From Paenibacillus lactis (GTDB taxonomy: Bacteria; Bacillota; Bacilli; Paenibacillales; Paenibacillaceae): DNA of 40,407 bases. Location of the stretch: assembly GCF_017873605.1 (NCBI RefSeq), contig NZ_JAGGKI010000032.1:1-40407 (forward strand), given 5' to 3'. The number at the start of each line of letters is the position of its first letter. Within the stretch, counting starts at the first letter, position 1. The translations under genes were made by a program, and so were the position numbers. This document shows positions 18,536 to 26,929 of this stretch, piece after piece. Under the pieces are notes generated by a model. It saw only the letters and a program-made list of their open reading frames with translations. It was not told the origin of the DNA and searched no databases.

Positions 18536-19441
18536 ATGTTATTCAATCGGTTAGGTTCTTCGGAGCTGCTGGTAAGCGAAATTGGTCTTGGCTGCATGTC
18601 GCTGGGTACGGAGGAAGGAAAGGCTGTTAAGCTGATCCATGAGGCGCTGGACCGGGGCGTGAACTTCCTCGATACGGCCGATCTGTACGATGAAGGACGA
18701 AATGAGGAATTGGTCGGCAAGGCCGTGCGCGGACGGCGCAGCGACGTCATCATCGCGACCAAAGTCGGGAACCGGCGTGTGCCCGGCCAGGAAGGCTGGG
18801 TATGGGATCCCTCGAAGGCGTACATCAAGTCGGCCGTGAAGGACAGTCTGCGCAGGCTGGGAACCGATTATATCGACCTGTACCAGCTGCATGGAGGGAC
18901 GATCGACGATCCGATCGATGAGACGATCGAGGCGTTCGAGGAGCTGAAGCAGGAAGGACTTATCCGCTATTACGGGATATCGTCGATTCGCCCCAATGTG
19001 ATTCGGGAGTATGCGAAACGCTCGAATATCGTGAGCGTCATGAGCCAGTACAGCATTCTGGATCGGAGGCCTGAGGAAGAAGTGCTGGATCTGCTGAAGG
19101 AGCAAGGCATCTCCCTTATCGCTCGGGGGCCGGTTGCTCGAGGCATCTTGTCGGGAAGCGGCGAAGCCAAGGCGGAGAAGGGCTATCTGGATTACAGCAA
19201 GGACGAGCTTTTGAGCCTGCTGAAGCAGCTGGAAGAGCATGCAGACGGCATGGATGTGTCCCATCTCGCCATTCGATATGCATTATCCCATGCTGCTGTG
19301 GCCTGTACGATCCCGGGAGCAAGCTCGCTGGATCAGCTGCTTCATAATCTAGCCGCCGGCGAGATGGAGCCGCTGTCTCCGCAGGTTGTTCAGCGGGTTC
19401 AGGCGATCACCCGGGCCAACCGGTATGAGCAGCATCGCTGA
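18536..19441 (+). CDS. Aldo/keto reductase
   Basis: This 301-residue NADPH-dependent reductase of carbonyl compounds has the whole catalytic tetrad: Asp46 and Tyr51 in FLDTADLYDEG, Lys76 in ATKVGNR, and His119 in QLHGG. The C-terminal half has the coenzyme-binding VACTIPGASS segment. The length is normal for the family. GAGGAGGAATGGAGC precedes the ATG. The natural substrate is unknown. A terminator follows about 65 bp downstream. Confidence 0.92.
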   Translation: MLFNRLGSSELLVSEIGLGCMSLGTEEGKAVKLIHEALDRGVNFLDTADLYDEGRNEELVGKAVRGRRSDVIIATKVGNRRVPGQEGWVWDPSKAYIKSAVKDSLRRLGTDYIDLYQLHGGTIDDPIDETIEAFEELKQEGLIRYYGISSIRPNVIREYAKRSNIVSVMSQYSILDRRPEEEVLDLLKEQGISLIARGPVARGILSGSGEAKAEKGYLDYSKDELLSLLKQLEEHADGMDVSHLAIRYALSHAAVACTIPGASSLDQLLHNLAAGEMEPLSPQVVQRVQAITRANRYEQHR

Positions 19442-19505
19442 ACCATTCATGCGGTCAATGATTCAGTCCGTAAATGATTGAGCGGATGAATTGCCAGCAG
19501 GCACT

Positions 19506-19537
19506 GCCCGCTATCCGTTAGGGATAACGGGCTTTTT
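19506..19537 (+). terminator. Terminator after aldo/keto reductase
   Basis: GCCCGCTATCC pairs with GGATAACGGGC around a short loop, with one mismatch, followed by five T residues. Confidence 0.8.
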
Positions 19538-19564
19538 ATAGTGGCAGTCTGGATTTGGTGCCGC

Positions 19565-19641
19565 GTCCGAAAGGGCAAGGTAATTAATTCCGAAAGACAT
19601 GGTATTTCCAAAAGGCAAGGCTGTTCCGAAAGGCATAGCTA
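19565..19641. repeat. Four imperfect 18-nt repeats
   Basis: Units resembling TTCCGAAAGGCAAGG begin at 19565, 19588, 19606 and 19624. The last three are exactly 18 nt apart. They lie inside the 420-bp gene-free stretch 19442-19861, which otherwise contains the terminator above, a possible ECF promoter and a 14-bp palindrome. A short minus-strand frame across the repeats has no ribosome binding site that I can see. Confidence 0.75.
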
Positions 19642-19769
19642 TATGATTTAGCACTCCAAGCCTTTTTGACCTGATCTTGAGATGGCCTTCCGTTTGGCCT
19701 ACAATGATTTGGCCGCGTTACAAGCTGCGCTACGTTATACGCATTTTTTTGTTCATTTAGATGCATTGG

Positions 19770-19798
19770 TTAAACTTTTTTTCCGCCCTGTTCGTTTT
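19770..19798 (+). promoter_or_regulatory. Possible ECF sigma promoter
   Basis: TTAAAC at 19770-19775 is followed after 17 nt by CGTTTT at 19793-19798. This resembles the TGAAAC/CGT pattern of Bacillota ECF promoters, with one mismatch in the -35 element and a rather long spacer. It lies 64 bp before the first gene of a cluster that encodes an ECF sigma factor, so autoregulation is plausible. The match is short and could be chance. Confidence 0.3.
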
Positions 19799-19806
19799 CA
19801 ATACAG

Positions 19807-19820
19807 AAGCCGCGCGGCTT
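19807..19820. promoter_or_regulatory. 14-bp perfect palindrome, possible operator
   Basis: AAGCCGCGCGGCTT is a perfect palindrome between the possible ECF promoter and the first ABC gene. It may be an operator or a short RNA hairpin. No regulator that would bind it can be named. Confidence 0.4.
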
Positions 19821-19861
19821 AACGAATCAGGTCCAAAAGAAATAGCTGAAAGGGTTATTGC

Positions 19862-20728
19862 ATGATTACCATCGAGCATTTATCGAAGACGTACCGGAAA
19901 GGGGCGTGGGCGCTCCTTGACGTGTCGCTCCAATTGGATAAAGGCATGACCGGATTGCTCGGGCCTAACGGGGCGGGCAAAACGACGCTGATGCGCATAT
20001 TGGCGACACTGCTGGCCCCGACATCCGGACAGGTGAGGGTAAATGGCATTTCGATCACAAGGCCGGAGGAGATTCGCCCGATGATCGGTTACTTGCCCCA
20101 GCATTTTCATATTTATCCGCAGCTGACGGGCAGAGATTATCTCGACTACGCAGCCGTAATGAAGGGCATAAAGGATCGGGAGGCGAGGAGAAAGGAGGTC
20201 GCCAGACTCTTGGAGACGGTGAATCTCCAGGATAAAGCCGACAAGAAGGTTCGTACTTATTCGGGCGGTATGAAGCAGCGCCTGGGCATTGCTCAGGCCC
20301 TTCTCGGATCCCCCGATATCCTTATCGTGGATGAGCCGACCTCCGGCCTGGATCCGCAGGAACGGGTCCGGTTCCGCAACGTCCTGACCCGCTTTAGCAT
20401 TGACCGGACCGTGCTGCTGTCCACGCACATCGTCGCTGACATTGAGAGCAACTGCCGCCGGATCGCCGTCATGAACATGGGGAGACTGGTCATGTCCGGA
20501 ACGCTCGGCGAGCTGCAGGCCTGCGGCAACGGACAAGTGTGGGAAGCGGTGCTGTCAGCCGATGCGTTCTCCCGCGTGGATCCGATGCAGGTTGTATCCA
20601 CGAAAGCTGTACCGGAAGGCATTTTGTGCCGTTTTGTAGGAAAGAGGCCGTTTGCGGATGCGCACCCGGCTGAACCGTCCCTGGAGGACGGCTATCTGGC
20701 CCTGCTGCGGAGGGATCGGGATGTGTAA
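19862..20728 (+). CDS. ABC transporter ATP-binding protein (ATPase 1)
   Basis: This 288-residue ABC ATPase is of the ABC-2/drug-export type. Walker A GPNGAGKT is at 34-41, the Q-loop Gln is at 80 (YLPQ), the signature YSGGMKQR is at 133-140, Walker B ILIVDE is at 153-158, and the H-loop His is at 189. All key residues are intact. A C-terminal extension of about 90 residues follows. AAAGGGTTATTGC precedes the ATG. It overlaps the membrane-protein gene by 8 nt, so the two are almost certainly partners. Confidence 0.93.
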   Translation: MITIEHLSKTYRKGAWALLDVSLQLDKGMTGLLGPNGAGKTTLMRILATLLAPTSGQVRVNGISITRPEEIRPMIGYLPQHFHIYPQLTGRDYLDYAAVMKGIKDREARRKEVARLLETVNLQDKADKKVRTYSGGMKQRLGIAQALLGSPDILIVDEPTSGLDPQERVRFRNVLTRFSIDRTVLLSTHIVADIESNCRRIAVMNMGRLVMSGTLGELQACGNGQVWEAVLSADAFSRVDPMQVVSTKAVPEGILCRFVGKRPFADAHPAEPSLEDGYLALLRRDRDV

Positions 20729-22904
20729 ATGGTGGAGACATGCCGTGCTGGAATGCCGGCTGCTGTTCGGCAATCCGGTGTTTGCATCCTTGCCGGTCAT
20801 CTATGCGATTTTGTTCGCCATGAACATGTTGAATAGCGGAGGCGGCACAGAGCAGAACCTGTATACGATGGCTTACAAGTTTCATATGCTCGGGCACACG
20901 ATGACGCTCGGTCCCGCGATGCTGATCGGCATCTTATCCATGCGAAGGGATGTTTTACGGCGCTCGTTCGAGTGGAATCACAGCTTGCCAGTATCGTTCC
21001 TGACGCTGTTATCGTCCAAATATGCCGTAAGCATGCTGTATTTGTCCTTGTTCACGCTTCCGACAGCGTTTATCTTCTACACGATCTCGATCAGCCAGGG
21101 GATTGCCGGCGGAATCGCCATGCATTATACGATGCAATTCGCCATGCAGTACGAGATCTCGTATATGGTCACCCTTGCGCTGGCCATGGTGCTGGGGGCC
21201 AGCATTCCGAATCGGATTGTCTATTTGATCGGCTTTTGCGCATGGATGTTCGGCACCTTTTTCATGGATATTTTTATTATTACTCAGCTCGGATGGTATC
21301 CGGCCGAAGTCTTTCATTTGAATCAGTTCTTCATTCAGTCCGAAGCATTACAATATGAAAATTGGAGCTATGCCCTCATATCTGCGGATATCTCCCGTTC
21401 GCGCTGGTTCGTGCTGGCCTTTACGGGGTTGTTGCTCGCGGTAAGTCTGCTGCTACTGAACCGGAAGCGCCCGACGATGCATGTAAAAAGGATTTGGGCG
21501 GCGGCGGTGGCAGCCCTCGTGTTGGCTGGAGCCATCTTCATGCCATACGGCAGCTTATGGGCAGAGCGGTATGAGCAGCTGGGCAGCAAGCTATCGGACC
21601 CATCCATCGGGCTTACCGATGATCCGGTGCCGGCAACGATATTTACGGTATCCTCCTATGATCTCGAGCTGAAACGGCTCCCTAACGATAATCTGCGAGT
21701 CACAGCCCGGCTTCGAATCCCCGCTGGGGAGCTGGCAGGGAAGTCGGAGCTTCCGCTGACGTTGAACCGTTTCTTCACGTTGGAGCGTGTTCGAATTCAA
21801 GGCAACGACGCTCCTTACCGGAGGCGGGGGGAGATGCTGACAATCAGTCTTCCGGCGAATTCGCGGCAGGAAATCGAGGCCGAGCTGGTTTATTTCGGAA
21901 GCGTAATGGATTACCGCACCGATTATTCGCGTAATGATTTTGCGGCCTTCAGTCTTGGAGACGAGGTGAAGCTCGAGGGCCATATGGCCTGGTATCCGCT
22001 TCCCGGCCACCAGCATGTTTACCTCAAGCAGGTCGAGACGTCTTCGCCTTACATTACCTTGGCCCGGCGTTACGGGATTCAGCGGTATTCTGTAGGTGAT
22101 ATGAAACTGAAGGTAGAGGGATATTCAAAGCCGCTATACAGCAGTTTGAAGGAAGTCGAGCGAGGGCCCGGATACCAGATCTTCGAGTCGAAGGGGATCG
22201 GGCAGAATGTTTCCCTGTACGGGGGAAGCTTCTGGACCGAAGTGCATCGGCCGGATTTCAAGGTGCGTATTGTGACAACCCCATACCTGGAAAAGTGGGC
22301 TGAGGGACTATTGACGGAACTGAAAGGGAAGTATGATTATTTTGCAGCATGGATTCCGGGAATGTCCACGGACATCGACACCATTCTGTGTTTGGGACAG
22401 GGGATCGAGTGGCCTCACGCGGAGCATTCCCTCATCCTGTCCTCAAGGGAGTATACCTACTTCAGCAGCAATCTGCCGGGTGAGTGGGTGAACTACATGC
22501 TGTTTGGCGATCAGCCTGCTTATTATGGCAATTATGAGCATCCGGAGCAGGATGTCCGGAATAAAATCGGCAGCCTGTTCTGGTACGTGTATTATATAGA
22601 GGAAAAAGGGCTGAGCGATAAACAGCTGCGCAGTGCTTACGGACACTTAAGATCAGTCCAGGAGCTCCTGTTCAAGAACGGGGACGGGACCGATCCGCAG
22701 AATAAGATCGGGATCGGAATGGCAAGACAAGTCCGGCGGGCGATGAAGGAAGGAAAGGCAGAACAGGTCAAGAAAGTGCTCGCCCATTATTATGGGCACG
22801 GCCTTCAGTTTCCGGATACGGAACGGTATCCTGCGATGAAGCCGGAGGCTCCGGTCACTTATGAGGAATGGGTGAAGCGATGGAAGCAGACGGTTGGGGA
22901 ATAA
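20721..22904 (+). CDS. ABC membrane protein with large extracytoplasmic domain
   Basis: This is a 727-residue partner of ATPase 1. About seven membrane helices lie in residues 18-276. A soluble domain of roughly 450 residues follows and should lie outside the membrane. Its first part is beta-rich (VSSYDLELKRLPNDNLRV, then a Tyr- and Leu-rich stretch). The second part is helical, with FWYVYYIEEKGL. This order resembles the M1-type aminopeptidase fold seen fused to some ABC-2 permeases, but no HExxH zinc motif exists anywhere in the protein, so peptidase activity is not expected. That fold guess is weak. The ATG at 20721 is chosen because GGAGGG lies just upstream; in-frame codons run further back inside the ATPase gene. 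Confidence 0.8.
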   Translation: MCKWWRHAVLECRLLFGNPVFASLPVIYAILFAMNMLNSGGGTEQNLYTMAYKFHMLGHTMTLGPAMLIGILSMRRDVLRRSFEWNHSLPVSFLTLLSSKYAVSMLYLSLFTLPTAFIFYTISISQGIAGGIAMHYTMQFAMQYEISYMVTLALAMVLGASIPNRIVYLIGFCAWMFGTFFMDIFIITQLGWYPAEVFHLNQFFIQSEALQYENWSYALISADISRSRWFVLAFTGLLLAVSLLLLNRKRPTMHVKRIWAAAVAALVLAGAIFMPYGSLWAERYEQLGSKLSDPSIGLTDDPVPATIFTVSSYDLELKRLPNDNLRVTARLRIPAGELAGKSELPLTLNRFFTLERVRIQGNDAPYRRRGEMLTISLPANSRQEIEAELVYFGSVMDYRTDYSRNDFAAFSLGDEVKLEGHMAWYPLPGHQHVYLKQVETSSPYITLARRYGIQRYSVGDMKLKVEGYSKPLYSSLKEVERGPGYQIFESKGIGQNVSLYGGSFWTEVHRPDFKVRIVTTPYLEKWAEGLLTELKGKYDYFAAWIPGMSTDIDTILCLGQGIEWPHAEHSLILSSREYTYFSSNLPGEWVNYMLFGDQPAYYGNYEHPEQDVRNKIGSLFWYVYYIEEKGLSDKQLRSAYGHLRSVQELLFKNGDGTDPQNKIGIGMARQVRRAMKEGKAEQVKKVLAHYYGHGLQFPDTERYPAMKPEAPVTYEEWVKRWKQTVGE

Positions 22905-23017
22905 CGGCTTCTGCATGCGATAACAGTGCCGAGATTCAATCGGGAAGGCATCGATTGATGGATGAGGCACGGAATGGGTAAATTACGGATATATCGATCC
23001 AGAAAGGGGGGAGGGGC

Positions 23018-23716
23018 ATGATTTCCGATCAGCAGCTGTCCGAACGGATGGCGGCGGGTGATCAGGAGGCGTTCGAGCTGCTGGTCACCCGGTACCATGG
23101 TCCGCTGTTAAGCTATACGACAAGGCAGCTGACCGACAGGCAAAAGGCGCAGGATATCGTCCAGGAAACGTTTATCCGCCTGATCCGGCATCTGAGGACC
23201 CATGGGACGCTGGAACATGTCAGATCCTGGCTGTACCGCGTAGCCCTGAACATGTGTAAGGATTACTGGAAAAGCGCAGCCTACAGGTCCGAGGGGCTTG
23301 CCGGTGAAGAGCTGCCGGATGCCCATGATCCCGCACCCGGGGCGCAGGAATTGATAGAGAGGCAGGAGACGTCCCATGAAATTGCGGTGTCGCTCGGTAC
23401 TTTGCCGGACGTTCAGCAAGAGATCATTACGCTAAGATTTTTCCATGACCTTAAGCTTCAGGAAATCGCGGATCTGGTGGACCTCCCCCTTAGCACGGTA
23501 AAGACGCATCTATATAACGGATTAAGAAAGCTAAAGAAAACGCTGGTCCAAGAGCAAGGAGAATTGGTTCCGATGCCCCCGGCCGGAAGATCGGAACGGG
23601 GAGGCCGTTCCAAGAGAAAGGTCCTGAGCCGTTCAAGCACGGAAGAAGAGCCGGATGACCGGCGCAAGGCTACAGAAAGTGAGGTGTGTATCCATGGATC
23701 ATCCATTCGATCGTGA
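23018..23716 (+). CDS. ECF-type RNA polymerase sigma factor
   Basis: This sigma factor has 232 residues. Region 2 is seen in AFELLVTRYHGPLLSY and QDIVQETFIRLIRHL. Region 4 has LPDVQQEIITLRF and the helix-turn-helix LQEIADLVDLPLSTVKTHLY near residues 148-167. A basic tail of about 50 residues, rich in Arg, Ser and Lys, extends beyond region 4 and is unusual. Its last codons overlap the next gene by 23 nt. GGGGGGAGGGG precedes the ATG. The coupled downstream membrane protein is a candidate for its anti-sigma partner. Confidence 0.93.
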   Translation: MISDQQLSERMAAGDQEAFELLVTRYHGPLLSYTTRQLTDRQKAQDIVQETFIRLIRHLRTHGTLEHVRSWLYRVALNMCKDYWKSAAYRSEGLAGEELPDAHDPAPGAQELIERQETSHEIAVSLGTLPDVQQEIITLRFFHDLKLQEIADLVDLPLSTVKTHLYNGLRKLKKTLVQEQGELVPMPPAGRSERGGRSKRKVLSRSSTEEEPDDRRKATESEVCIHGSSIRS

Positions 23717-24536
23717 ATTGGGAAAACTTGAGGACGAGCTGCGGGGACCGCTTCGGCGCGCGATTCTCCCTCCGCCGACACCGGAGGAAACCTCACGGCT
23801 CATTGCTTCGCTCCAAGGGGAGTTCGATCTGCTTAAGGTTGAGCCGGAATCACCGAAGCTTGATTTCAATCCCCAGGTGGATCCGCCGTCGCTGAAGCAG
23901 ATCCTCCGCAGCCAGCTCAGGCTGAATCAGCGATCCATTCTGCTGACCAGCAGCGCGGTATTTCTGATGCTGGTGCTGCTGATCGATCCAGCCTATCCGC
24001 TGGATCACTTCGGTGGGCTTCCCGGCGGCATATTTCCGCTGATTACCCCGCTTCTGCTCATCGTGTCCATGCTATTCAGCAGCCGTACATGGGATAAAGG
24101 GATGCGGGCTGTGGAGACGCTGACGCCGTATCCGCCGGCGCTAGTCTTGTATACTCGGCTGCTGCTGGTCACAGGCATCGTGACCGGAATGGCACTGCTC
24201 AGCACGATCGTTATTGGCTTCAAATCGATGCAAGCCGAAAATTCAACGTTCCTGTTCGGGCCATTCGTTCTCGAATGGATGGGCATACTTCTGGTCACCG
24301 GCGGAGCCGCCATGTATATGCTGTTTCGGAAAGGAATGATCGCCTCGCTCGTCTCGGCCGTCCTTGTGTATGGACTCTGGATCATCCTCCAAGGACAAAT
24401 CATGGATCACGGGGTTTCCATGAGCGGTAAAATGGCAACGGATATCGTGCTCCTGATCATCGGCGTTTCACTGCTCGTATCCTCTTACGGCCGCAGCCTC
24501 AAATGGAATGCTGCGTCCTGGAGAGCTTCCACATGA
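23694..24536 (+). CDS. Membrane protein coupled to the sigma factor
   Basis: This 280-residue protein starts with about 90 hydrophilic residues that are probably cytoplasmic, containing a Pro-rich stretch (LPPPTPEET), followed by about six membrane helices. The start at 23694 is supported by GAGGTG 7 nt upstream; longer in-frame readings lie inside the sigma gene. Its stop overlaps the start of the second ATPase gene (ATGA). It could be the membrane subunit for that ATPase, the anti-sigma factor, or both. No zinc-type anti-sigma motif is seen in the N-terminal part. Confidence 0.78.
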   Translation: MDHPFDRELGKLEDELRGPLRRAILPPPTPEETSRLIASLQGEFDLLKVEPESPKLDFNPQVDPPSLKQILRSQLRLNQRSILLTSSAVFLMLVLLIDPAYPLDHFGGLPGGIFPLITPLLLIVSMLFSSRTWDKGMRAVETLTPYPPALVLYTRLLLVTGIVTGMALLSTIVIGFKSMQAENSTFLFGPFVLEWMGILLVTGGAAMYMLFRKGMIASLVSAVLVYGLWIILQGQIMDHGVSMSGKMATDIVLLIIGVSLLVSSYGRSLKWNAASWRAST

Positions 24537-25390
24537 TTCGGATCGAAGGACTGGAGCGGCAGGCCGGCACGTATCGGCTGGAGATCGAGCGGGCCGTCAT
24601 ATCCTCCGGCCTCAACCTGGTCGTTGGCGCGAACGGAGCCGGGAAGACCACGCTGATCGAGCTGCTGACCACGCTTCAAACACCGGACGCGGGCGACATT
24701 TTGTACAGCGGTAGGAAGGCTGCAGACCATCTCCCGCTCATCCGGAGCCAGATCGGGTATGTTCCGGCCGATATCGAGCTGTACGGGGATATGAAGGCAG
24801 GCAAGCTGCTGAAGTATATGGCTGAATTGAAGGGAGTCTATCAGCCGGAAGCGATCGACAAGCTGATCGGCGACTTCCGGCTGGAGCCGTTCCGCAAAAG
24901 CAAGGTCAAGCATTTATCGCAGGGGGTGCAGCGGCGCATCGCGGTCGTGCAAGCCCTTTTGGCCTCGCCGTCCTTTCTGTTTCTGGATGAGCCGCTGAAC
25001 GGGATGGACGCCGAGGAACGCAAATTTCTGATCACCTACCTTACCCAATACGCCAAGGGGAGGATGGTCATTGTCGCCGCCCACGAGCTGAACGAATGGG
25101 AAGAGGCGACGGATAATGTCATCTGGATTCACCGGGGGCGCCTTCGGTACAACGGATCGCCTCAGCAATGGAAGCTGAGCGTAGCCTCAAGCGTATGGGA
25201 GGGGGAGGTGGACCTCAGCGACTTTGAACGAATTCCGCAAGAGAGGCTCATTCATTTTCAAATGACCGATGAACGCATGAAGGTCCGCCTGATGGCCAAA
25301 AAGCAGCCGGGCCCCGAATTTTTGGAGAAGGAGCCGACACTGGAGGATGCCTTTTTCCTCCATATGGATGCATTGGCGAGACGTGGATAA
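24533..25390 (+). CDS. ABC transporter ATP-binding protein (ATPase 2)
   Basis: This 285-residue ABC ATPase closes the cluster. Walker A GANGAGKT is at 32-39, signature LSQGVQRR at 128-135, Walker B FLFLDE at 148-153 and the H-loop His at 184. The Q-loop glutamine seen in ATPase 1 is replaced: the equivalent segment reads YVPAD, with Ala79. The start is the ATG at 24533, with GGAGA 8 nt upstream and a 4-nt overlap with the previous gene. It is probably the ATPase for the membrane protein before it. Sequence differs strongly from ATPase 1, so the two are not a recent duplication. Confidence 0.92.
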   Translation: MIRIEGLERQAGTYRLEIERAVISSGLNLVVGANGAGKTTLIELLTTLQTPDAGDILYSGRKAADHLPLIRSQIGYVPADIELYGDMKAGKLLKYMAELKGVYQPEAIDKLIGDFRLEPFRKSKVKHLSQGVQRRIAVVQALLASPSFLFLDEPLNGMDAEERKFLITYLTQYAKGRMVIVAAHELNEWEEATDNVIWIHRGRLRYNGSPQQWKLSVASSVWEGEVDLSDFERIPQERLIHFQMTDERMKVRLMAKKQPGPEFLEKEPTLEDAFFLHMDALARRG

Positions 25391-25432
25391 AAGTTCTTCT
25401 CTTTTCGCTCTTGTAAATAAACCTAATATATG

Positions 25433-25467
25433 AAAAAATCATCATCCGTTTGGACGATGATTTTTTT
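25433..25467 (+). terminator. Terminator of the ABC/sigma cluster
   Basis: AAAAAATCATC pairs with GATGATTTTTTT around ATCCGTTTGGAC. A and T runs on both sides suggest it serves both the plus-strand cluster and the convergent minus-strand gene. Confidence 0.85.
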
Positions 25468-25521
25468 CTTTTCCGCGGACCGTGACATTCGTATTGGATT
25501 AAATCTCCGTTTAGGATGGGT

Positions 25522-25776
25522 TTAACCCTTTCCCTTCTTTCTGTGTCTCCAGCGATAGATCCAAGCTGCAACCATGGCCGATGGCCAGAATGAACTCTGC
25601 GCGTTGTAGTGAAGCTGCTCTTCCTGAAAGGACATATTCTTGTAATACGTTTCCTGACTGACGCCTTTTTTTCGAGGATCCTCATTGATTTCCTTGATAT
25701 AGCGATACTGGACAGGGATCATGATCAGAAATGCTGCGAACAGAACGCCGGCGATCACCCACAACATCGAACCCAT
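25522..25776 (-). CDS. Small membrane protein, 84 residues
   Basis: One clear membrane helix lies near the N-terminus (about residues 4-22). It is followed by a charged segment IKEINEDPRKKGVSQETYY, a second weakly hydrophobic stretch, and a basic C-terminus (RWRHRKKGKG). AAGGAG lies 9 nt before the ATG on the minus strand. Function is not recognised. It is convergent with the ABC/sigma cluster and divergent from the SDR gene. Confidence 0.65.
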   Translation of the reverse strand: MGSMLWVIAGVLFAAFLIMIPVQYRYIKEINEDPRKKGVSQETYYKNMSFQEEQLHYNAQSSFWPSAMVAAWIYRWRHRKKGKG

Positions 25777-25957
25777 AAGTTCACGCTCCTTCGTATCGTC
25801 AGACCTATGCTTTTATATACGTCATATATTGGATGCGGTTTCAACAATTATCTTCAGGGCAAATCAATCTTTGGGGATCCGGGTAAAAATAGTTCGTATA
25901 GTGCGTGCATCATCACGGATGTGCGTATGAAATCATCGATACGAGAGGAGACGTATT

Positions 25958-26794
25958 ATGGGAACCGCAGGACAACAAGGAGTCGAGAAGGTAGCGCTGG
26001 TGACCGGAGCAGGAGCAGGAATCGGCAGAGGCATTGCGAAGATTTTGGCGGAAAAAGGGTATCGGCTCGCGCTCACCTACAACTCGAGCAAAGACGGGAT
26101 ATTATCCGTTGCCGAGGATATCGGCCATATCTATGGCAAGGAGCCTCTGATCATCCAGAGCGATCTCACGATTCGGAGCGAAGCGGAGAACACGATCCGC
26201 AAGACGGTGGAGCAGCTTGAACGCATAGATCTGCTGGTCAACAATGCCGGGATCGGCTTTCATAAGGAGCTCACCGAAATGGAGGAAGAGGAGCTGGATA
26301 CGACCATCAACCTCGATTTCAGGGCTCCGTTGCTGCTTAGCAAATATGCAGCCAGGGAAATGATTGCCCGCGAGATCCCTGGCAATATCATCTTTATCAC
26401 CTCCTCGCGCGGCGAAAGAGCTTACCCGAAGGACAGCATTTATGGCGGCATGAAGGCAGCTTTGATTCGTGCGGCCCAGTCGCTGGCGCTGGAATGGGCG
26501 CCGCATGGAATCCGGGTAAACTGCGTCGCGCCGGGGGCTACGGTTCACAAATTGGAGCAATCCGCCGAGAAGGAGCCGCTTGGAGATAAAATTCCGCTGG
26601 GGAGGCTCGGAACCCCTTCCGATATTGGTGAAGCGATCGCTTGGCTATGCTCGGATGCAGCATCCTATATTACAGGCATCAACTTGCGCATCGACGGGGG
26701 GCTCATCCTTCCGGGGATGCCGGAGGATACGTCGCCGGAAGCGGGATACGGCTGGGGCAAGGTAAATCCGCACGGTGAGGATAAAGATAAATAA
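25958..26794 (+). CDS. Short-chain dehydrogenase/reductase
   Basis: This 278-residue NAD(P)-dependent oxidoreductase has cofactor motif TGAGAGIG at 16-23 and NNAG at 95-98. The catalytic Ser149, Tyr162 and Lys166 lie in FITSSRGERAYP and YGGMKAA. The C-terminal IDGGLILPGMP is a common SDR ending, followed by an unusual extra tail of about 20 residues. GAGGAGACGTATT precedes the ATG. It resembles glucose-1-dehydrogenase-type members, but the substrate cannot be inferred. Confidence 0.9.
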   Translation: MGTAGQQGVEKVALVTGAGAGIGRGIAKILAEKGYRLALTYNSSKDGILSVAEDIGHIYGKEPLIIQSDLTIRSEAENTIRKTVEQLERIDLLVNNAGIGFHKELTEMEEEELDTTINLDFRAPLLLSKYAAREMIAREIPGNIIFITSSRGERAYPKDSIYGGMKAALIRAAQSLALEWAPHGIRVNCVAPGATVHKLEQSAEKEPLGDKIPLGRLGTPSDIGEAIAWLCSDAASYITGINLRIDGGLILPGMPEDTSPEAGYGWGKVNPHGEDKDK

Positions 26795-26929
26795 AAGCCG
26801 CAGAAAAAAACTTCTAATTCCGATGAAAATAGTTGGTAATGACTCTTTTCAAACTGTGGAAAGTATGAGAGAATGATGGAAATCAGCAATCATACTATTT
26901 TCCATATGAAGAAAAGGGAGGAAACATCC

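Noticed and set aside
19584..19766. 60-codon minus-strand frame across the 18-nt repeats
   Set aside because: No ribosome binding site, and part of the product only reflects the repeats.
25838..25862. Sigma-B-like promoter before the SDR gene (GTTTCA, 13 nt, GGGCAA)
   Set aside because: Each element has a mismatch and I cannot confirm that this organism has sigma-B. The match is too weak to list as a feature.
26795..26929. SAM riboswitch or T-box upstream of metY
   Set aside because: The leader is short and AT-rich, with no recognisable kink-turn, pseudoknot or T-box sequence and no terminator hairpin.
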